A stretch of 64,000 bases of DNA from Knufia peltigerae (lineage: Eukaryota > Ascomycota > Eurotiomycetes > Chaetothyriales > Trichomeriaceae): contig JAPDRN010000051.1 of assembly GCA_030247855.1 (NCBI GenBank), positions 1 through 64,000 on the forward strand, written 5' to 3'. The stretch's first letter is position 1; each line of letters starts with the position of its first letter. Below, piece after piece: positions 10,222 to 22,641 of this stretch. The notes under the pieces were generated by a model, which did no database searches, was not told the origin of the DNA, and saw only the letters and a list, made by a program, of their open reading frames with translations. The translations under genes and the position numbers were made by a program.

Positions 10222-10766
10222 ATGGCCGACTCACCTGTCACCATTCGAACTCGCAAGTTCATCACCAACAGACTTCTCTCGCGCAAGCAGATGGTTGTGT
10301 ATGTGAAAAAAAAGCCCTCGTCCCTTGCCACTTTCTGTTGTGCTCAAACCTCCATTGCTCGTTTTTGCGCTGTTGCTACTACTGCACTACAACGGACCCC
10401 CCATGAGAATAGCGTTTCCTGACATGTGTAACTTCATACAGTGATGTCCTGCACCCCAACCGACCCAACGTCTCCAAGGACGACCTCCGCGCGAAACTCG
10501 CCGAAGTGTACAAGTCCAACAAGGACCAAATCAACGTGTTCGGCATGCGGACGCAGTACGGTGGTGGCAAGTCCACCGGGTTCGCCCTGATCTACGACTC
10601 GGTCGAGGCCATGAAGAAGTTCGAACCCTACTACAGACTCGTTCGTGTCGGCCACGCCACCAAGATCGAAAAGGCCAGCAGACAACAGCGGAAACAGCGC
10701 AAGAATCGATCCAAGGAGTTCCGAGGCACAGCCAAGACGAAGGGTGCTAAGAAGGACAAGAAATAA
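10222..10766 (+). CDS. rps24: 40S ribosomal protein eS24
   Basis: Exons 10222-10298 and 10442-10766 encode 133 aa, the normal length of eS24. The 143-nt intron is GTATGT to CATACAG and interrupts codon 26, giving ...[19 protein letters not shown]. The conserved [11 protein letters not shown] segment and the basic KKDKK tail are present. The protein is part of the small ribosomal subunit and needed for 18S pre-rRNA maturation. A relatively long first intron near the start codon is common for fungal ribosomal protein genes. Confidence 0.96.
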
Positions 10767-11822
10767 ACGTGAAGATTTTCGTCGGGGCGGTGGTGATGAT
10801 GTTATCCTCGTGCCGTGGGGTGTGGATGCGGATGTGGACGTGGACGGCGGGTGTAGGACAGAGGGACGAGGTGAAAAAAATTTTGCCCTTAGTGTGTGCA
10901 TCGGAGGCGTTTCCTTAGTCCGCATCTTGTTTTCAAGCGGTACGAGGTGTGTCGACGAGCCCAAAATGTGACCGGGCCATCATTTTCCAAAACGCAAAAA
11001 ACGAAGGGAGGGCCGAGTCACATTGGAACTGAAAGCAAATCTCGCATGTGGCTAGGACAATTGTGCATTGAACAGTTTCAACGATGGGCAAACGGCGCAT
11101 GAGATCGATAATGCTTTGAAATGAAACAGCAAATGTGAATCACAAACGAGCCTTCAAAACAGACTTGGAGTCGTCGTGGTCATGAAATTCCTGTTTCTAT
11201 GTATTCTGCTTTTGATGATGCTAGCTTCGTGAACAGTTGCGCCTGACTGGGCTATTGTTACAACTTAGCTGGCGCCGATTCCATGCCCATCGCCCATCCC
11301 TCTGGAAGACTCTCACACCAAAAGTCAACCGAAGCCGATGATTCCGTGTACCAGCTAGGCAAAGGTTGAGTGACAGAGCAATCAAACAAACAACAACAAA
11401 AAAACGCAGTGCTCCGCCGCTGATGGGAACATATTAGCTTCCAGATGTCCGTAAGAGATGCTTTTCCCATGACCAGAGTCTCCCGATAACACCATTTGCA
11501 AAGAGAGACAGAACAACCATGCATACAGCCACTCCAGAATAGTCAAGGTCACAATGGCAATATTGAAGCCAATTATTTCCGTCCTAATAACGAGCCCGAA
11601 AGAAATTCCTCTCAAGTACTACAGTCGTTGTAGTCTTGTGTCTCTTGATCTGTAGCCTCAGCCACGTAGCACCCACTAGGCATATGAACCAATGTTGCGA
11701 TGCACTCGAGACGGAATCCCAAAACTAGAACCAAGTTGATGTGTCAATCACGTCATAGTACAACGTTTGTATAGAAAACAACTGAAGAACAAATCCGCCA
11801 AATGAGATGATAGGTGATTCGC
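10767..11822. other. convergent intergenic region, no gene seen
   Basis: 1.06 kb between the eS24 stop (plus) and the stop of the Zn2Cys6 gene (minus). Open frames are below 90 codons and unrecognised. Confidence 0.6.
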
Positions 11823-13298
11823 TCAGTATCCAGACGACACATTGCTGATGGTAGCGATTGAGCCTCGAGTGGAGTCCATTGGGCATCCTGAGGAGTCTGG
11901 GCTGCAACCTTCCGGCACGGATTCTGGTCGTGTCACGAGTGGTTGGGAGCGACAATACAATGCCCCGTTTGAGAGCTGACTTGAGGTCGTCCTCACTTGG
12001 GAACTGCGACCTGTCATCAGTGCCGTGTAACCATACGTGACGGACGTGTTGTCTGAGTGGGATTTTGGACTTTCTCGGGACGCCTGCATACGGGATTGAT
12101 GAGCTTGCAAGCCTTCAGCAGAGACGACAGGAGGAGATGTATGTGGCACATCAGCAGTGAGAGAGAGTCCAATGGGTAAGATATCTGTAGAAAGGCTGTC
12201 GCCCAAGGCCATGTGGCTGTATGACATGTCATGCAAGCTGTAAGATGCGTTCCTCCTATCATCGAGATGCTCTTGGCTTGCATCGCTGTCGACTTGAGAT
12301 GGAAGATGTTGAGTAGAAGCAACAGAGTCTGGAGACCAGTATATTGAGCTTCTTTGGGTCGATGCAGAATTTGGAACGCTATCCAGTGAGCTTCCGTGCG
12401 TTGAACTTGTGCCACGGGCAGAAAATGGGGTGGGTAGAATACGATCGGAGGATAGACTGCCAAGTGCTACGGTCGCAGCATATGACTGTTGAGGTTCTGA
12501 GACAACTGTGAATGCTGGATTTGACAGAGACAGAGAAGTATTTTGCTGTGGAAGACAATTTTGCTGCTCAGACCAAAGCGTACCAGGGTGTGGGCGGACA
12601 TTCTGAGTATGAACATAATAGCCACTTGCAGATGACATTGGATCAGTGTTAGGAAGGATATAAGGAGGAGGATGGGACGTGTATGGGCTCCGTTCTTCGT
12701 CATCGGGATATGGAGAGTATGTTCCAATATAGGGTGCTTTGGTCCAGTCAACACCGGGGTTTGATGTTCCATAAGGAGCGTATTCAATGTTCGAGTGAAC
12801 AGTTGGATAAGTCACGGAGGTTTGTTGAGTGTATCTTGAGGATGAGGGTACATATTCAGGACGGTGTGACGAAGGCACCGAATAAGGCGAATATCGGAGA
12901 GGTGAATGCCAGCCTCGCAGACTGAAAGAGCCCACATCGGCCGAAGAAACCTGGAATGATTATATTAGAGTGAGGTGCGGCGAGATAGGGATTGACTTAC
13001 TCGCAAGAAGCGACAGGAATCACCGTGCCCGGCATTTCTACAGTTTGCACAACTCTGGTTGTCTCCTTCGTTCCCGCTACACTTGATTTTGCGCTTGCGG
13101 CATCGTTCGCACTATCCATGGTCAGCTCAAACAACAAAAGTGCTTTACCGGATACATCAAACATACTGCAACTGGAACACGCTTTCTCGGCCCACCTGTT
13201 GTTCTGTTGTCTGGTTCCGAAGATGGGGTAGTCCGGTTGCTCAGATGTCCTGAGGGCTCATGATAGTCCTGGATATGATGGATTTGGCTCAATGGCAT
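11823..13298 (-). CDS. Zn(2)-Cys(6) transcription factor
   Basis: Three exons on the minus strand, 13298-13167, 13111-13001 and 12950-11823, with introns of 55 and 50 nt, all in phase 0; 456 aa. The binuclear cluster follows residue 44: C45, C48, C55, C65, C68 and C77 in CERCRKRKIKCSG ... SCANCRNAGHGDSC, with the first intron exactly before C45. The remaining 370 residues are rich in Ser, Tyr, Pro and Gln (many YSP and SS segments) and look like a disordered activation region; no fungal-specific middle homology domain was recognised. It probably binds CGG-containing DNA; the target pathway is unknown. The start (MPLSQIHHIQDY) is the first ATG in frame, so an extra upstream exon is possible. 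Confidence 0.85.
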
Positions 13299-16277
13299 AT
13301 GATTACCTCGATCACTGCGTCTGAAGAATTCGAGATCGGAAGTGTAGACGGGTCGTGTTGAGATCTAACTCAATTGTAAGCAGTTCCATGGGCGAAGATG
13401 GTGGGGTGAATTTACCATGATGCTTGTCCGAGACTCTATTGAGACAAGCAAACATTGCCTTCTGGGCACGAACCACACTATTCCTTCGACCGATGAGTGG
13501 TAGCAAATAGCATCAAACTAGAGAACCAAGGTTCTCGGGGGACATTCAGATGCACTTGAACGCGTTGTTATGAATTGTGAGCAATGAGAGTTGGCGGAGA
13601 AGATAGACTTGAGCCAGGATGAGGTAGATGCGAATGCTTTTCAAGCATACACTCCAATAGGAGGATTTGTCGCCAGTCCTTGTATCGATGCCTGAATCAA
13701 ACCCATGCAATATGTCATATCCCCATTTGTATTAGGCGTGAAATAATCATTGCTCCCTCAAAACCATTGCATGCAGTAGGTCATGCTGTCGGAAGTGTCC
13801 TTGAAACTTGATCGTAAGATTTCTTTGTAACGGGCTTGCTGCAAGCTTCCGTTCGTGTCACGATAATGCTTGGTCCACATCAACAACCTGATTTAGGAGA
13901 GGAAAGTTGGGCTGACCAGTCATGAACTTGATCAAACGGTGCCTCCCATATCAATCGTGAAACAAATCGGGGTTACTCCCACCAATGACACCTATATGTT
14001 ATCTCGGAGGCTGACCATCAATCGTATCCATCATAGAATGTAGGCTGAATTGGATCTAGATGTCTTGCAGATAGGTTCCATGTGGGGAGACAAACAGGCT
14101 GTCCAGCTGCTTCTTAGACCGGTTGAGTGGGGTGTGAACATGGTGTACAGGCTGAACCAGCGTCTTCTGTGGAGAGTGCGACTCAAATCATCGTTTCATT
14201 GGCACTCCTGGTTATGATCAAGCCTGGAGGTCATGTTCTGTTTGCTAGCAAGATCAAGCTGCCTGATTGGCCGCAGATTTCTGCTTCCAACGTGGCAACT
14301 ACACCACCAAATATCCAAGCAAACTTATTAGCCGGCAGGACACATTCGACACAGAAATCGAAGGAATCCGAGGTTCGGAGCCCTCCGGTGTTGAAGGGAT
14401 CCGACACGAACCTTCAATCTGCCTGGCTGCTCTCGCATTGTGCGGTACGTAGACGGTCACAAATGCTGAGCATTTCCAATTAGCGCCAGCTTTTGACGCT
14501 GAATTCGGCTCTGGCCTGGCTCGTGAAGCAATGAGTTCGCGCCAGTGGCGGAAATTCAATCAAGCATTCGCAGAAGATTCCATGTAGAAGGCGGCCAGCT
14601 CCATCAAGGCACATGACAGATACCAGCAGTGAATCCTGCCACTGGTTTGAGGTAGGATCAAACAGCTTGCAGTGATGCCACAAGGGTAGCCCCTGAGCAG
14701 CTGCTGCAGAATACCTGCGGAACATTACAGGGATTTCTGGTAACACAGAGATGTCAAAAGATTAAGCCCCAGCAACGACCGGGCCAGCGCTCAACAATCC
14801 TGACAAATCAGAGACAGAGTTAGCAGTCTGAGATGGTCACACAGAGGCGCAATGGTCTAGCACGAAGACCAAAGAAGAATAAGAGTCTTGCCACACCCCT
14901 TTGAGAGCTTTTGCTAACGAATGCACCCACAATGGAGACAGGTCATGCGCAACATGAAGGGCTGCTGGGAGATTTTGGTTGGCATGTGGAAGTTACCTTC
15001 GTGTTCTAACCATAATCACACGGAAGGAGTGGCGGAGCCGATGTGCAGAATCAAAGATTGGCCTGTGAGTGCAATAGAATGCACTTGTGCCGATGCATCG
15101 AAATGTTTTTCTCCAGGTTGTTTGCGGCCCACGTGCAGCAAAGGTAGCCGTAAGTTCAAAATTAGACCATGCCCGATCGAAGCCTTCCGAAAATGGATAA
15201 GTTGTGCAAGGAAGTGGTTGATGCGACACAAGGAAGGCCGACAGCCTGACCAGGGCTGAGCGGCTGGACCTGTCATCGAAGCGGGTGGAAGCCGAGAAAG
15301 AAGGCGGTTTGTGACAGAATCGGGGGATTTCTGTATGACTGTGGTAGGTGAGTAGGGAGGTTGTGGACAGTTGCATGTGTAGATATGAACTAGTCAGTTG
15401 GCAGCAAGCCCTAGAGTTCATAGAAACAAAAGCGAGGCCGTGAAGGGCTTTCAGTGTTAGAGGTGTCAGACCTCGAAGGTTTCATTTGGGCCCATCAAGT
15501 CGGGAGATTCGTCGACGTTCCTGGGGATCGTCACTTGGTCCCATGAATATCCCTCTACTTCTCAGCATCGCACCAATGTATCAGATGGGTTTATTCAATT
15601 TCCAAGGGGATGTGATTAGCCTCAGCGGAAGCCCATAACCTGGTTGCAAAGACCGCGCTGGACAGGTCCGCAGAATACATTACCGCATAGAAACCAGTCG
15701 CCCATAAAGATGGTGTCACAAGACTTGGTCAAGCTGGGTTTCGATGTAGCTGGATGCAGGTCTCTTGACGCAACCATTTTAAGGTGACACACCATGCAGT
15801 CAAAATCATCCGAGGATTTTCTCAATTCCGCGCACGATTCGTAGGTCGGATGGGTCTACTCGGTAGGTATGCATTGCACTTCCGCATCAGATGATGGATT
15901 GAATAACCGGTGTAGTGAAAGTCGTGATCAGGGAGAAGATGAGTTGATAGACTTGAGGCAGCTTGAAAGCTCGAAGTTGGCCGAACAACGCATTTAGAGG
16001 CAGAATAGGAATCTCCAGATGAGCTGTTCCTCTTTTGGAATAGTACATATATATTTTTGTCGACTCGATTTCCAGACATTGGGGAGACTGCCTAGAGATG
16101 AGTCTGCACCGACCACCTTTATCAGTTACCTCACTACATTACACTCTGGGAGTGCTCGGATTCAGACCTGTATTCTCACGGAGAATAATCTTCTGTGTTC
16201 TTCGGCACAATTTGAATCACTCGTCACCTTGGCCGGCCATGGTTTGAGCCAAGTCCGGTTCTGACGGTTAATTCATC
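13299..16277. other. 3-kb region without recognisable genes
   Basis: Between the divergent Zn2Cys6 and cyclophilin genes. The longest frames (about 140 codons, e.g. minus 14993-15421) have biased, non-conserved compositions, and no chain of frames with plausible introns was found. No tRNA, terminal repeats or transposon remnants were seen by eye. It may be a long regulatory region or host non-coding transcripts. Confidence 0.55.
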
Positions 16278-17723
16278 ATGAGTGTTCTTCTAGAGACATC
16301 TTTGGGCGAGATTGTCATTGACCTCTTGGTTGAGAATGCACCTAAATGCTGTGAGAAGTAAGTACCACACATTGTTGGTCAGACTTGATCTAACCACGAC
16401 TCTAGTTTCCTAAAACTTTGTAAAGTCAAGTACTACAACTTTTCGCCCATCCACACCGTCCAGAAAGGCTTCTCTTTTCAAACGGGAGACCCGTTAGGAC
16501 CTGACTCTCCTGACAGTGATGGCGGCAGCTCGATATGGGGGCTTTTGTCCGGAGCCTCCAAGAAGAGTTTCATAGCAGAAATTGATCCGAAATTAAAACA
16601 CACTCAGCGCGGCACGGTTAGTATGGCGACAGTGCCTTCGTCCAAAGATGCTGATGAGCGGCTCGCCGGTAGCCAATTCATCATAACACTTGGCGATGAT
16701 ATCGACTACTTGGACGGCAAGGCCGCTCCCTTTGGCACGGTTGTGGAAGGGTTCGATACACTCGAAAAAATTAACGATGCTTTCACCGACGGCAATGGCC
16801 GACCTCTGAAGGATATACGCATACGCCATACCATCATACTGGAAGACCCTTATGATGACCCTCCGGGCCTGGCCGTGCCAGATGAAAGTCCTGCTCCTTC
16901 CAAAGCCCAGCTCGCTACCGTCAGGATTGCCGACGATGAAGAGTTGGCTGATGATATGGATGAAGCTGCCATGGAGAAGTTGCGAAGAGAGCGCGAGGCA
17001 CGAGCCCAGGCGCTGACTCTTGAAATGGTTGGAGATCTCCCTTTTGCGGAAGTCAAGCCTCCAGAAAATGTTCTCTTTGTCTGCAAGCTGAACCCAGTCA
17101 CACATGATGAAGATCTCGAATTGATTTTCAGCCGGTTCGGGAGAATTCTCTCGTGCGAGGTCATTAGAGATAAACGGACTGGTGACAGCCTCCAATACGC
17201 CTTCATTGAATTTGAAAATCAAAAGGACTGCGAACAAGCATATTTCAAAATGCAAGGCGTCCTGATCGATGACCATCGTATCCACGTCGACTTCTCACAA
17301 AGCGTGTCAAAACTCTCCAATGTGTGGAGAGATGCTACAAATTCAAAGAGGGCAAAGCGATCCGGAGGATTTGGTGGGTTTGACAGTCTGGAAAAGAAAA
17401 GCCACTACCGGGAGCAGTATGGGGGAGAGCGAGGTGGACGCGACTACAGAATGGTCTTTGACAAAGATGATATCCGTCGGAATCGCGAGTCCCGACGGTC
17501 TAGAAGCCAGAGCCCAGCACACAGTCGGAATGAAGCAGCGAGCGACAGAGACAGACGCTATCGTGATGACCGAACGGACAGAGATCTGGGGCGCCATGAC
17601 GAAAGAGAAAAGGGACGGGAACGAGACCGAGATAGACACTATCGGAAATCAGATCGAGATAGGGACAGAGACCGTGATAGGGGCTGGAAGGGTAATTCTG
17701 ATAGGAGAGACAGTCGCAGATGA
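16278..17723 (+). CDS. cyp6: cyclophilin-type prolyl isomerase with RRM (PPIL4/Cyp6)
   Basis: Exons 16278-16357 and 16406-17723 give 465 aa. The 48-nt intron (GTAAGT to CTCTAG) restores the motif CENFLKLCK. Residues 1-165 form a cyclophilin fold starting [16 protein letters not shown], with GSQFIITLG and [15 protein letters not shown]. The usual catalytic surroundings are altered, as in PPIL4 ([14 protein letters not shown]). An RRM follows at about residues 240-320 ([12 protein letters not shown] and [16 protein letters not shown]). The C-terminus is a long Arg/Asp/Ser/Glu tract (RDRDRDRD). The family works with spliceosomes and RNA polymerase II in the nucleus; isomerase activity here is uncertain. 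Confidence 0.93.
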
Positions 17724-18251
17724 GAGTCTCTCTCTCACATCCTTTTGGCGGTATTCTGGACGTGTAATATGTACAGTAGAAAAAAGACATGACTTAGTGA
17801 TACCCTGATCTTTTCAATCTGTCTCTCGAATATCGCAAAGCATTCAGACTGTGTAGCGGTACGTATCTCGTTGGGTGCATGAGTGGTGGTCATTGCATTG
17901 ACCATTGGCTTGTCATACGTCAGCACGAGGGATGAAGATGAAGGATGAGGCTGCGCTGCGCTTTGTTTGCGGAGAATTCTTGTCCACGGGATACGGAACG
18001 TTTTTTGATCCCTTTGTCTCACTACGCTAACAAGAAGCTGAAACGAGCAGGGCTTGTACTCTTGTAGCTGTTGGGCAAAAGCTGACGGACCCCGATACGT
18101 TTCCTTTGACTGGCGCACCCCGTCATCTCTTTCCGACTGTACGACGCCAGACCCTCCCTTCTCTCATCCCCTACGAGTACTGTACCTCCGCTCTGTTTTT
18201 CTCGACGGCCGAACTGTCACAAGGGGGGAAAAAGAATCCACCGTCATCATC
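17724..18251. other. intergenic region upstream of UAP1
   Basis: 528 bp between tandem genes. The UAP1 reading frame runs upstream of its ATG to 18054, but that part has no family similarity. Confidence 0.55.
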
Positions 18252-19880
18252 ATGGCAGCAAACATGATGAACACGCTCCTGGAAAAGCTCCATCTGACGT
18301 CTGCGGACCAAGGAGGAGCCCCCGCCCAGGAGCCCAGCAGCGAAGACCTCAAAGAACTGCAAGAGAAGTACGAGAAGGCCAAACAAGGGCATGTGTTCGC
18401 CTTTTACGACAGCCTCGACACAGAGGGCAGAGCTGCACTGTTCGACCAACTCTCCTCCATCGATCCAGGTCGCATCAATGTCCTGGCGGACAAAGCCCTC
18501 AATCCCCCCACGCCGTCCCCGGAAGAGCAGCAACCCTCCATTGAACCACTGCCTTCCTCGGCGTGTGCCTCCCTCCTGGACGCCGCCCAAGAAGAGAAAG
18601 ATGGATGGTACGACGCCGGCCTAGGTCACATCGCAGAGAACAAGGTGGCAGTGGTCCTCATGGCCGGTGGGCAGGGCACACGATTGGGAAGTTCCGACCC
18701 CAAAGGCTGCTTCGACATCGGTTTACCAAGCCACAAGTCCCTCTTCCAAATGCAGGCGGAACGGATCTGGAAAGTGCAGCAACTGGCCAAGAAGCACGCG
18801 TCTACGTCGACAGATCCCGTCGTGCCGTGGTACGTTATGACCAGCGGTCCTACTCGTGGTCCTACGGAAAAGTTCTTCCGAGAACACAACTACTTTGGCC
18901 TGTCCAGGGAGAATGTCGTCATCTTCGAGCAGGGCGTCCTCCCGTGCATTTCCAACGAGGGCAAGATCCTGATGGAATCCAAGTCCCGCGTGGCCGTGGC
19001 TCCGGATGGAAACGGCGGCATCTACCAGGCGCTGATGCTGTCCGAGGCCCGCTCCGACATGCGCAAACGCGGCATCGAGCACGTCCACGCCTACTGCGTC
19101 GACAACTGCCTCGTCAAAGTCGCCGACCCCGTCTTCCTCGGCTTCGCCTCGTCCAAAGACGTCGACATCGCGACCAAGGTCGTCCGGAAACGGGCCGCCA
19201 ACGAGTCCGTCGGCCTGATCGTCCAGAAGAACGGCAAGCCCGACGTCGTCGAGTACTCCGAGATTGACCAGTCCATGGCCGAGGCCACCGAAGGCTCCTC
19301 CGGCCTCCTCAAATTCCGTGCCGCCAACATCGTCAACCACTACTACTCCTTCCGTTTCCTAGAGTCGATCGAGCAGTGGGCGTACAAGCTCCCCCACCAC
19401 GTCGCGAAGAAGAAGATCCCCTACCTCGACACCGAGACCGGCGAGTCCGTCAAGCCCGAGAAGCCCAACGGCGTCAAACTGGAACAGTTCGTCTTCGACG
19501 TCTTCCCCTTCCTCCCCATGTCCAAGTTTGCCTGCCTGGAAGTCGATCGCAAGGAGGAGTTCTCACCGCTCAAGAACGGCAAGGGCTCGACCGAAGACAA
19601 CGCGGACACGAGCAAAAGAGACGTCATGGAACAGGGTGCCAGATGGCTACGTGCCGCGGGGGCCGTCGTGGTATCTGAAACTGACACTGCAGGCGTCGAG
19701 GTCTCTCCTTTCATCAGCTATGTAAGTCTACCCACACGACACTCTACTTCTCCTTCTACTTTTTGCCCACGCCCTTGAGTACTAACTTTCTAACAGGGTG
19801 GTGAAGGACTTGACTATCTCAACACTCGAGAGATCAAGGCGCCGGCTGTCATCGAAAGAGCTGATAGCAAGGATGATTAG
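18252..19880 (+). CDS. uap1: UDP-N-acetylglucosamine pyrophosphorylase
   Basis: Exons 18252-19721 and 19797-19880 (75-nt intron, GTAAGT, branch ACTAAC, AACAG) give 517 aa. The enzyme makes UDP-GlcNAc from UTP and GlcNAc-1-phosphate, the donor for chitin, N-glycans and GPI anchors. The nucleotidyltransferase signature [17 protein letters not shown] is at residues 136-152. Further family blocks are [56 protein letters not shown], and [16 protein letters not shown] before the C-terminal substrate lid. The ATG at 18252 gives the usual [15 protein letters not shown] start. The downstream exon encodes GGEGLDYL. Length and motifs are normal, so it should be active. Confidence 0.95.
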
Positions 19881-21062
19881 AGTTGGTACAACAACCTCGT
19901 GCTGCCTAGACCCTCTGAACTAGAGGTTCTGGCCAGTGGAACGCTATGACTGTACGAGATTTATGAAGGTATAGCATTGTTAAACGGAAAAAGAAATCAA
20001 CTTTTTTTACTTGCACTGGGGTAGATGGAAAGGTTCACGGATTCGCACGGTAGAGAAACATATGTGAGTTCGTCGTACGGATGGATCAGCGGTGCAATTG
20101 ATATAGCACCGCGGGAAAAATGACAATTTCAATGCTCAATGCTCAATTTAGCTGCCAACCTTGATTTCTTTTTCTTTGCTTCGACTTTCTGCCTAGGGTA
20201 TCAACCAATCTATCGCTCAGTCACACCAGCTTTGCGATGCAAAGTAGCTCCTTTGCTTCACGTCCTGCCGCTCATCCCTCACCCACTCATCACTCAACCA
20301 CCACTCATTTCTTGGCCCTCTGCTTCTTGCTTCGCTTCTGTCCTTGTCTTGTCCTGCCCAACGCTCGCTCAGCCTACTGCGTCGCTCACTGCCTTCGTGT
20401 CATGATTGGCCTTGCTGCGGTCGTGTCATATCAATAAAAAGCGTGATTGTCCATGGGGGTCAGATTTCTCATTGCGGGCTGCCGTCCGGTCCAAGCAGAA
20501 AGCAAGTAAATTCGTTGATATAAAAAAAGGGTGGCCATACTCTGCATTTGCTGTAGAAAAGCAAGATCATTGCGCCTGCCTAAAGTAACCGTGGAACCTT
20601 GGATGCTCGTGATCGATGTGTGTGACAAATTCCCGAGAGTCTCGGCCACTAACACTTCGCACCTCCGTTGTGGCCATCGTGGTGAAGGTTCGTTCTTGAT
20701 CATCAAGGGGCATCGACCGTAGTCTTGCCCGAGGCTGTCGTGAAAACTTTTTCCGAATATGTTGTGGGTTGGGGGAAAGTCGTGAATAAATGATAAGAGA
20801 TGTTGACGACGTACTTGACGTCACCGAAACCGAAAAAAAGAGTCAAGGCATAAACAGCCTCCAGGAAATTTGCGACGAGATGCTCTGATAAGACTCAAAA
20901 TTGCAATAATGAAAAACCAACGAAATTCGAATAGCTGTGGTTCGTTCGGAAACGACTGTTGCAGCACTTGCAGATCGAGAGGGGAAATTTGATGCCGACC
21001 AAGGAGAAATAATTGGAGCTCTGCAAGTGCTTGGTGGTTGAAGATATGATGAGATAGCCAAT
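19881..21062. other. convergent intergenic region, no gene seen
   Basis: 1.18 kb between the stops of UAP1 (plus) and the zinc-knuckle gene (minus). Only short, unrecognised frames are present. Confidence 0.6.
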
Positions 21063-21864
21063 CTATGCGACCGCCGCAGTGGCAGCCGCGGCAACATTGA
21101 TGTCGGAGCCATCTGCAGCAGGTGCAGCTGCGGGAGCATCAGCAGAAGTTCCATTTGGAACAGCAACAGCCGAACCATTGGTTTCAGTAGAAGTGCAGTC
21201 TTTGCTAATATGGCCGGGCTGACCGCACTTGTAGCAGGTCTTTCCAGCTGCATTCAATGGACCGCCATTGGGAGCGGTGCAGTCCCTTGAGATATGACCC
21301 TGTGAGCTGTTAGTGGGAAGCCACCAGGACACTAAAAGGTTGGAACGTACAAGCTTGCCGCAAGCATAGCACTTCATGGCTTGTGCTTGACAATCGCGAG
21401 CATAATGGTTAGGTCCACCGCACTTGTAGCAGGTGGCAGCCCGGTTGTTGACGACGTTGTAACCGCCGCGGAAGCCACCGCCATAGCCACCACGACCGCC
21501 GCGAGTGGCAGGTCCCGCGCCAGGTGTAGGGCAGTTGCGGGCGAGGTGACCAATTTGTCCGCATGAGTAGCAGCGACCGCCTGCAGGGCCACCGCTAAGT
21601 CGCAGGGTGGGACAGTCGGCTTGGACATGACCTAGACCCTGGCAATGATAACATTGTTTAGCTGCAACTTGTAATCAGCGGCAGTTCTGGTCACCATCTT
21701 CGGCTTCTAGACTCACTTTCTGTAGTGCGCGGCATCGGGCACTGGTTGGATTCGTGACCAGGCTGTTTGCAGTTGTAGCACAGTCGTTCAGACGAAGTGC
21801 AGACTTCTGCATAGTGGCCGACGTTGCCACACTTGTAGCATGCACGACGAGATAGAGACGACAT
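21063..21864 (-). CDS. gis2: CCHC zinc-knuckle protein, Gis2/Byr3/CNBP family
   Basis: Three exons on the minus strand, 21864-21717, 21661-21351 and 21299-21063, with introns of 55 and 51 nt; 231 aa. Seven CX2CX4HX4C knuckles are seen: CYKCGNVGHYAEVC, CYNCKQPGHESNQC, CYHCQGLGHVQADC, CYSCGQIGHLARNC, CYKCGGPNHYARDC, CYACGKLGHISRDC and CYKCGQPGHISKDC. A short RGG-type linker lies between knuckles 4 and 5, and an Ala-rich tail follows the last. Both introns fall outside the metal ligands. Family members bind G-rich single-stranded nucleic acid, associate with polysomes and stress granules, and affect translation of particular mRNAs. The seven-knuckle number equals that of yeast Gis2. Confidence 0.93.
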
Positions 21865-22641
21865 CTTTGTAAATGTTGTATTTGAAGAACTTCCTCGATT
21901 TCCTGAACAGTCTTGAATGTCAGATCCAGCTCTTGTTCGTGATGCGCCAAAAGAAGACACGGGTATATCATATGAAAATGTGTCGCGCGGGCCCGCCGGG
22001 TCGCGAAAAGATTGGCCGACGAGGCAGCAGAGGGGTCTTTGCGCAAACGCGGCGGCAGGGTAGACAGTATTACCTGCTCAAGCTGGGCCTTGTAGAAGTA
22101 TCCCAAATGCCCGCGACCTCTGGCGCAAGGGTTAGCCGCTGGAGCTGCGACTGCGCGCGGGTAGTTGCAGAGGGGGATGGGCGACCGGGGGGTGGGAAAG
22201 AGGGGCAGGATTCCAGAAAGAGAATTGAACAGGGTGGACGAGGACTCACAGATGGCGCAACTTCCCTCTCGACCTTTCCAACGTCTTCCAGCCTCCGTCG
22301 AACTCGTTCTGACAATCAACACCAGCTGATAAGAAAGGGCGACAAGACGAGTTCGCGAAAAGTCGCAGATGAAAAGCGGACAGCCCCAATCGAGGGAGAG
22401 AACTGCCAAGTCTACGCTAGTCCTATAACAGTACTAGCGTATCTGCATTACGTGAACGCATTCTTCTGGCCCAAATGTTTTTTCTCCTGCCGAGGCATCA
22501 GATCGACATCCCAGATCGATCGATGTACTGTATCCATACGAGGACGTGATAAGTCGACACGCTCACTGTGCATGTCTGGAAAGCATGTGCTCTTGAGTCG
22601 GCGCACTGAACAATTCGTCATGTCGTCTGTCCTGCATGCTC
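21865..22641. other. upstream region of the zinc-knuckle gene
   Basis: 777 bp between the zinc-knuckle start and the ZIP transporter stop, both genes on the minus strand. Mixed composition, no recognised gene. Confidence 0.55.

Noticed and set aside
14993..15421. 142-codon minus frame in the 3-kb gap
   Set aside because: Cys/Ser/Thr/His-rich random-looking sequence, no domain, no neighbours in frame.
18563..19267. 234-codon plus-strand frame within UAP1
   Set aside because: Out-of-frame shadow, Arg-rich, with UAP1 motifs in the other frame.
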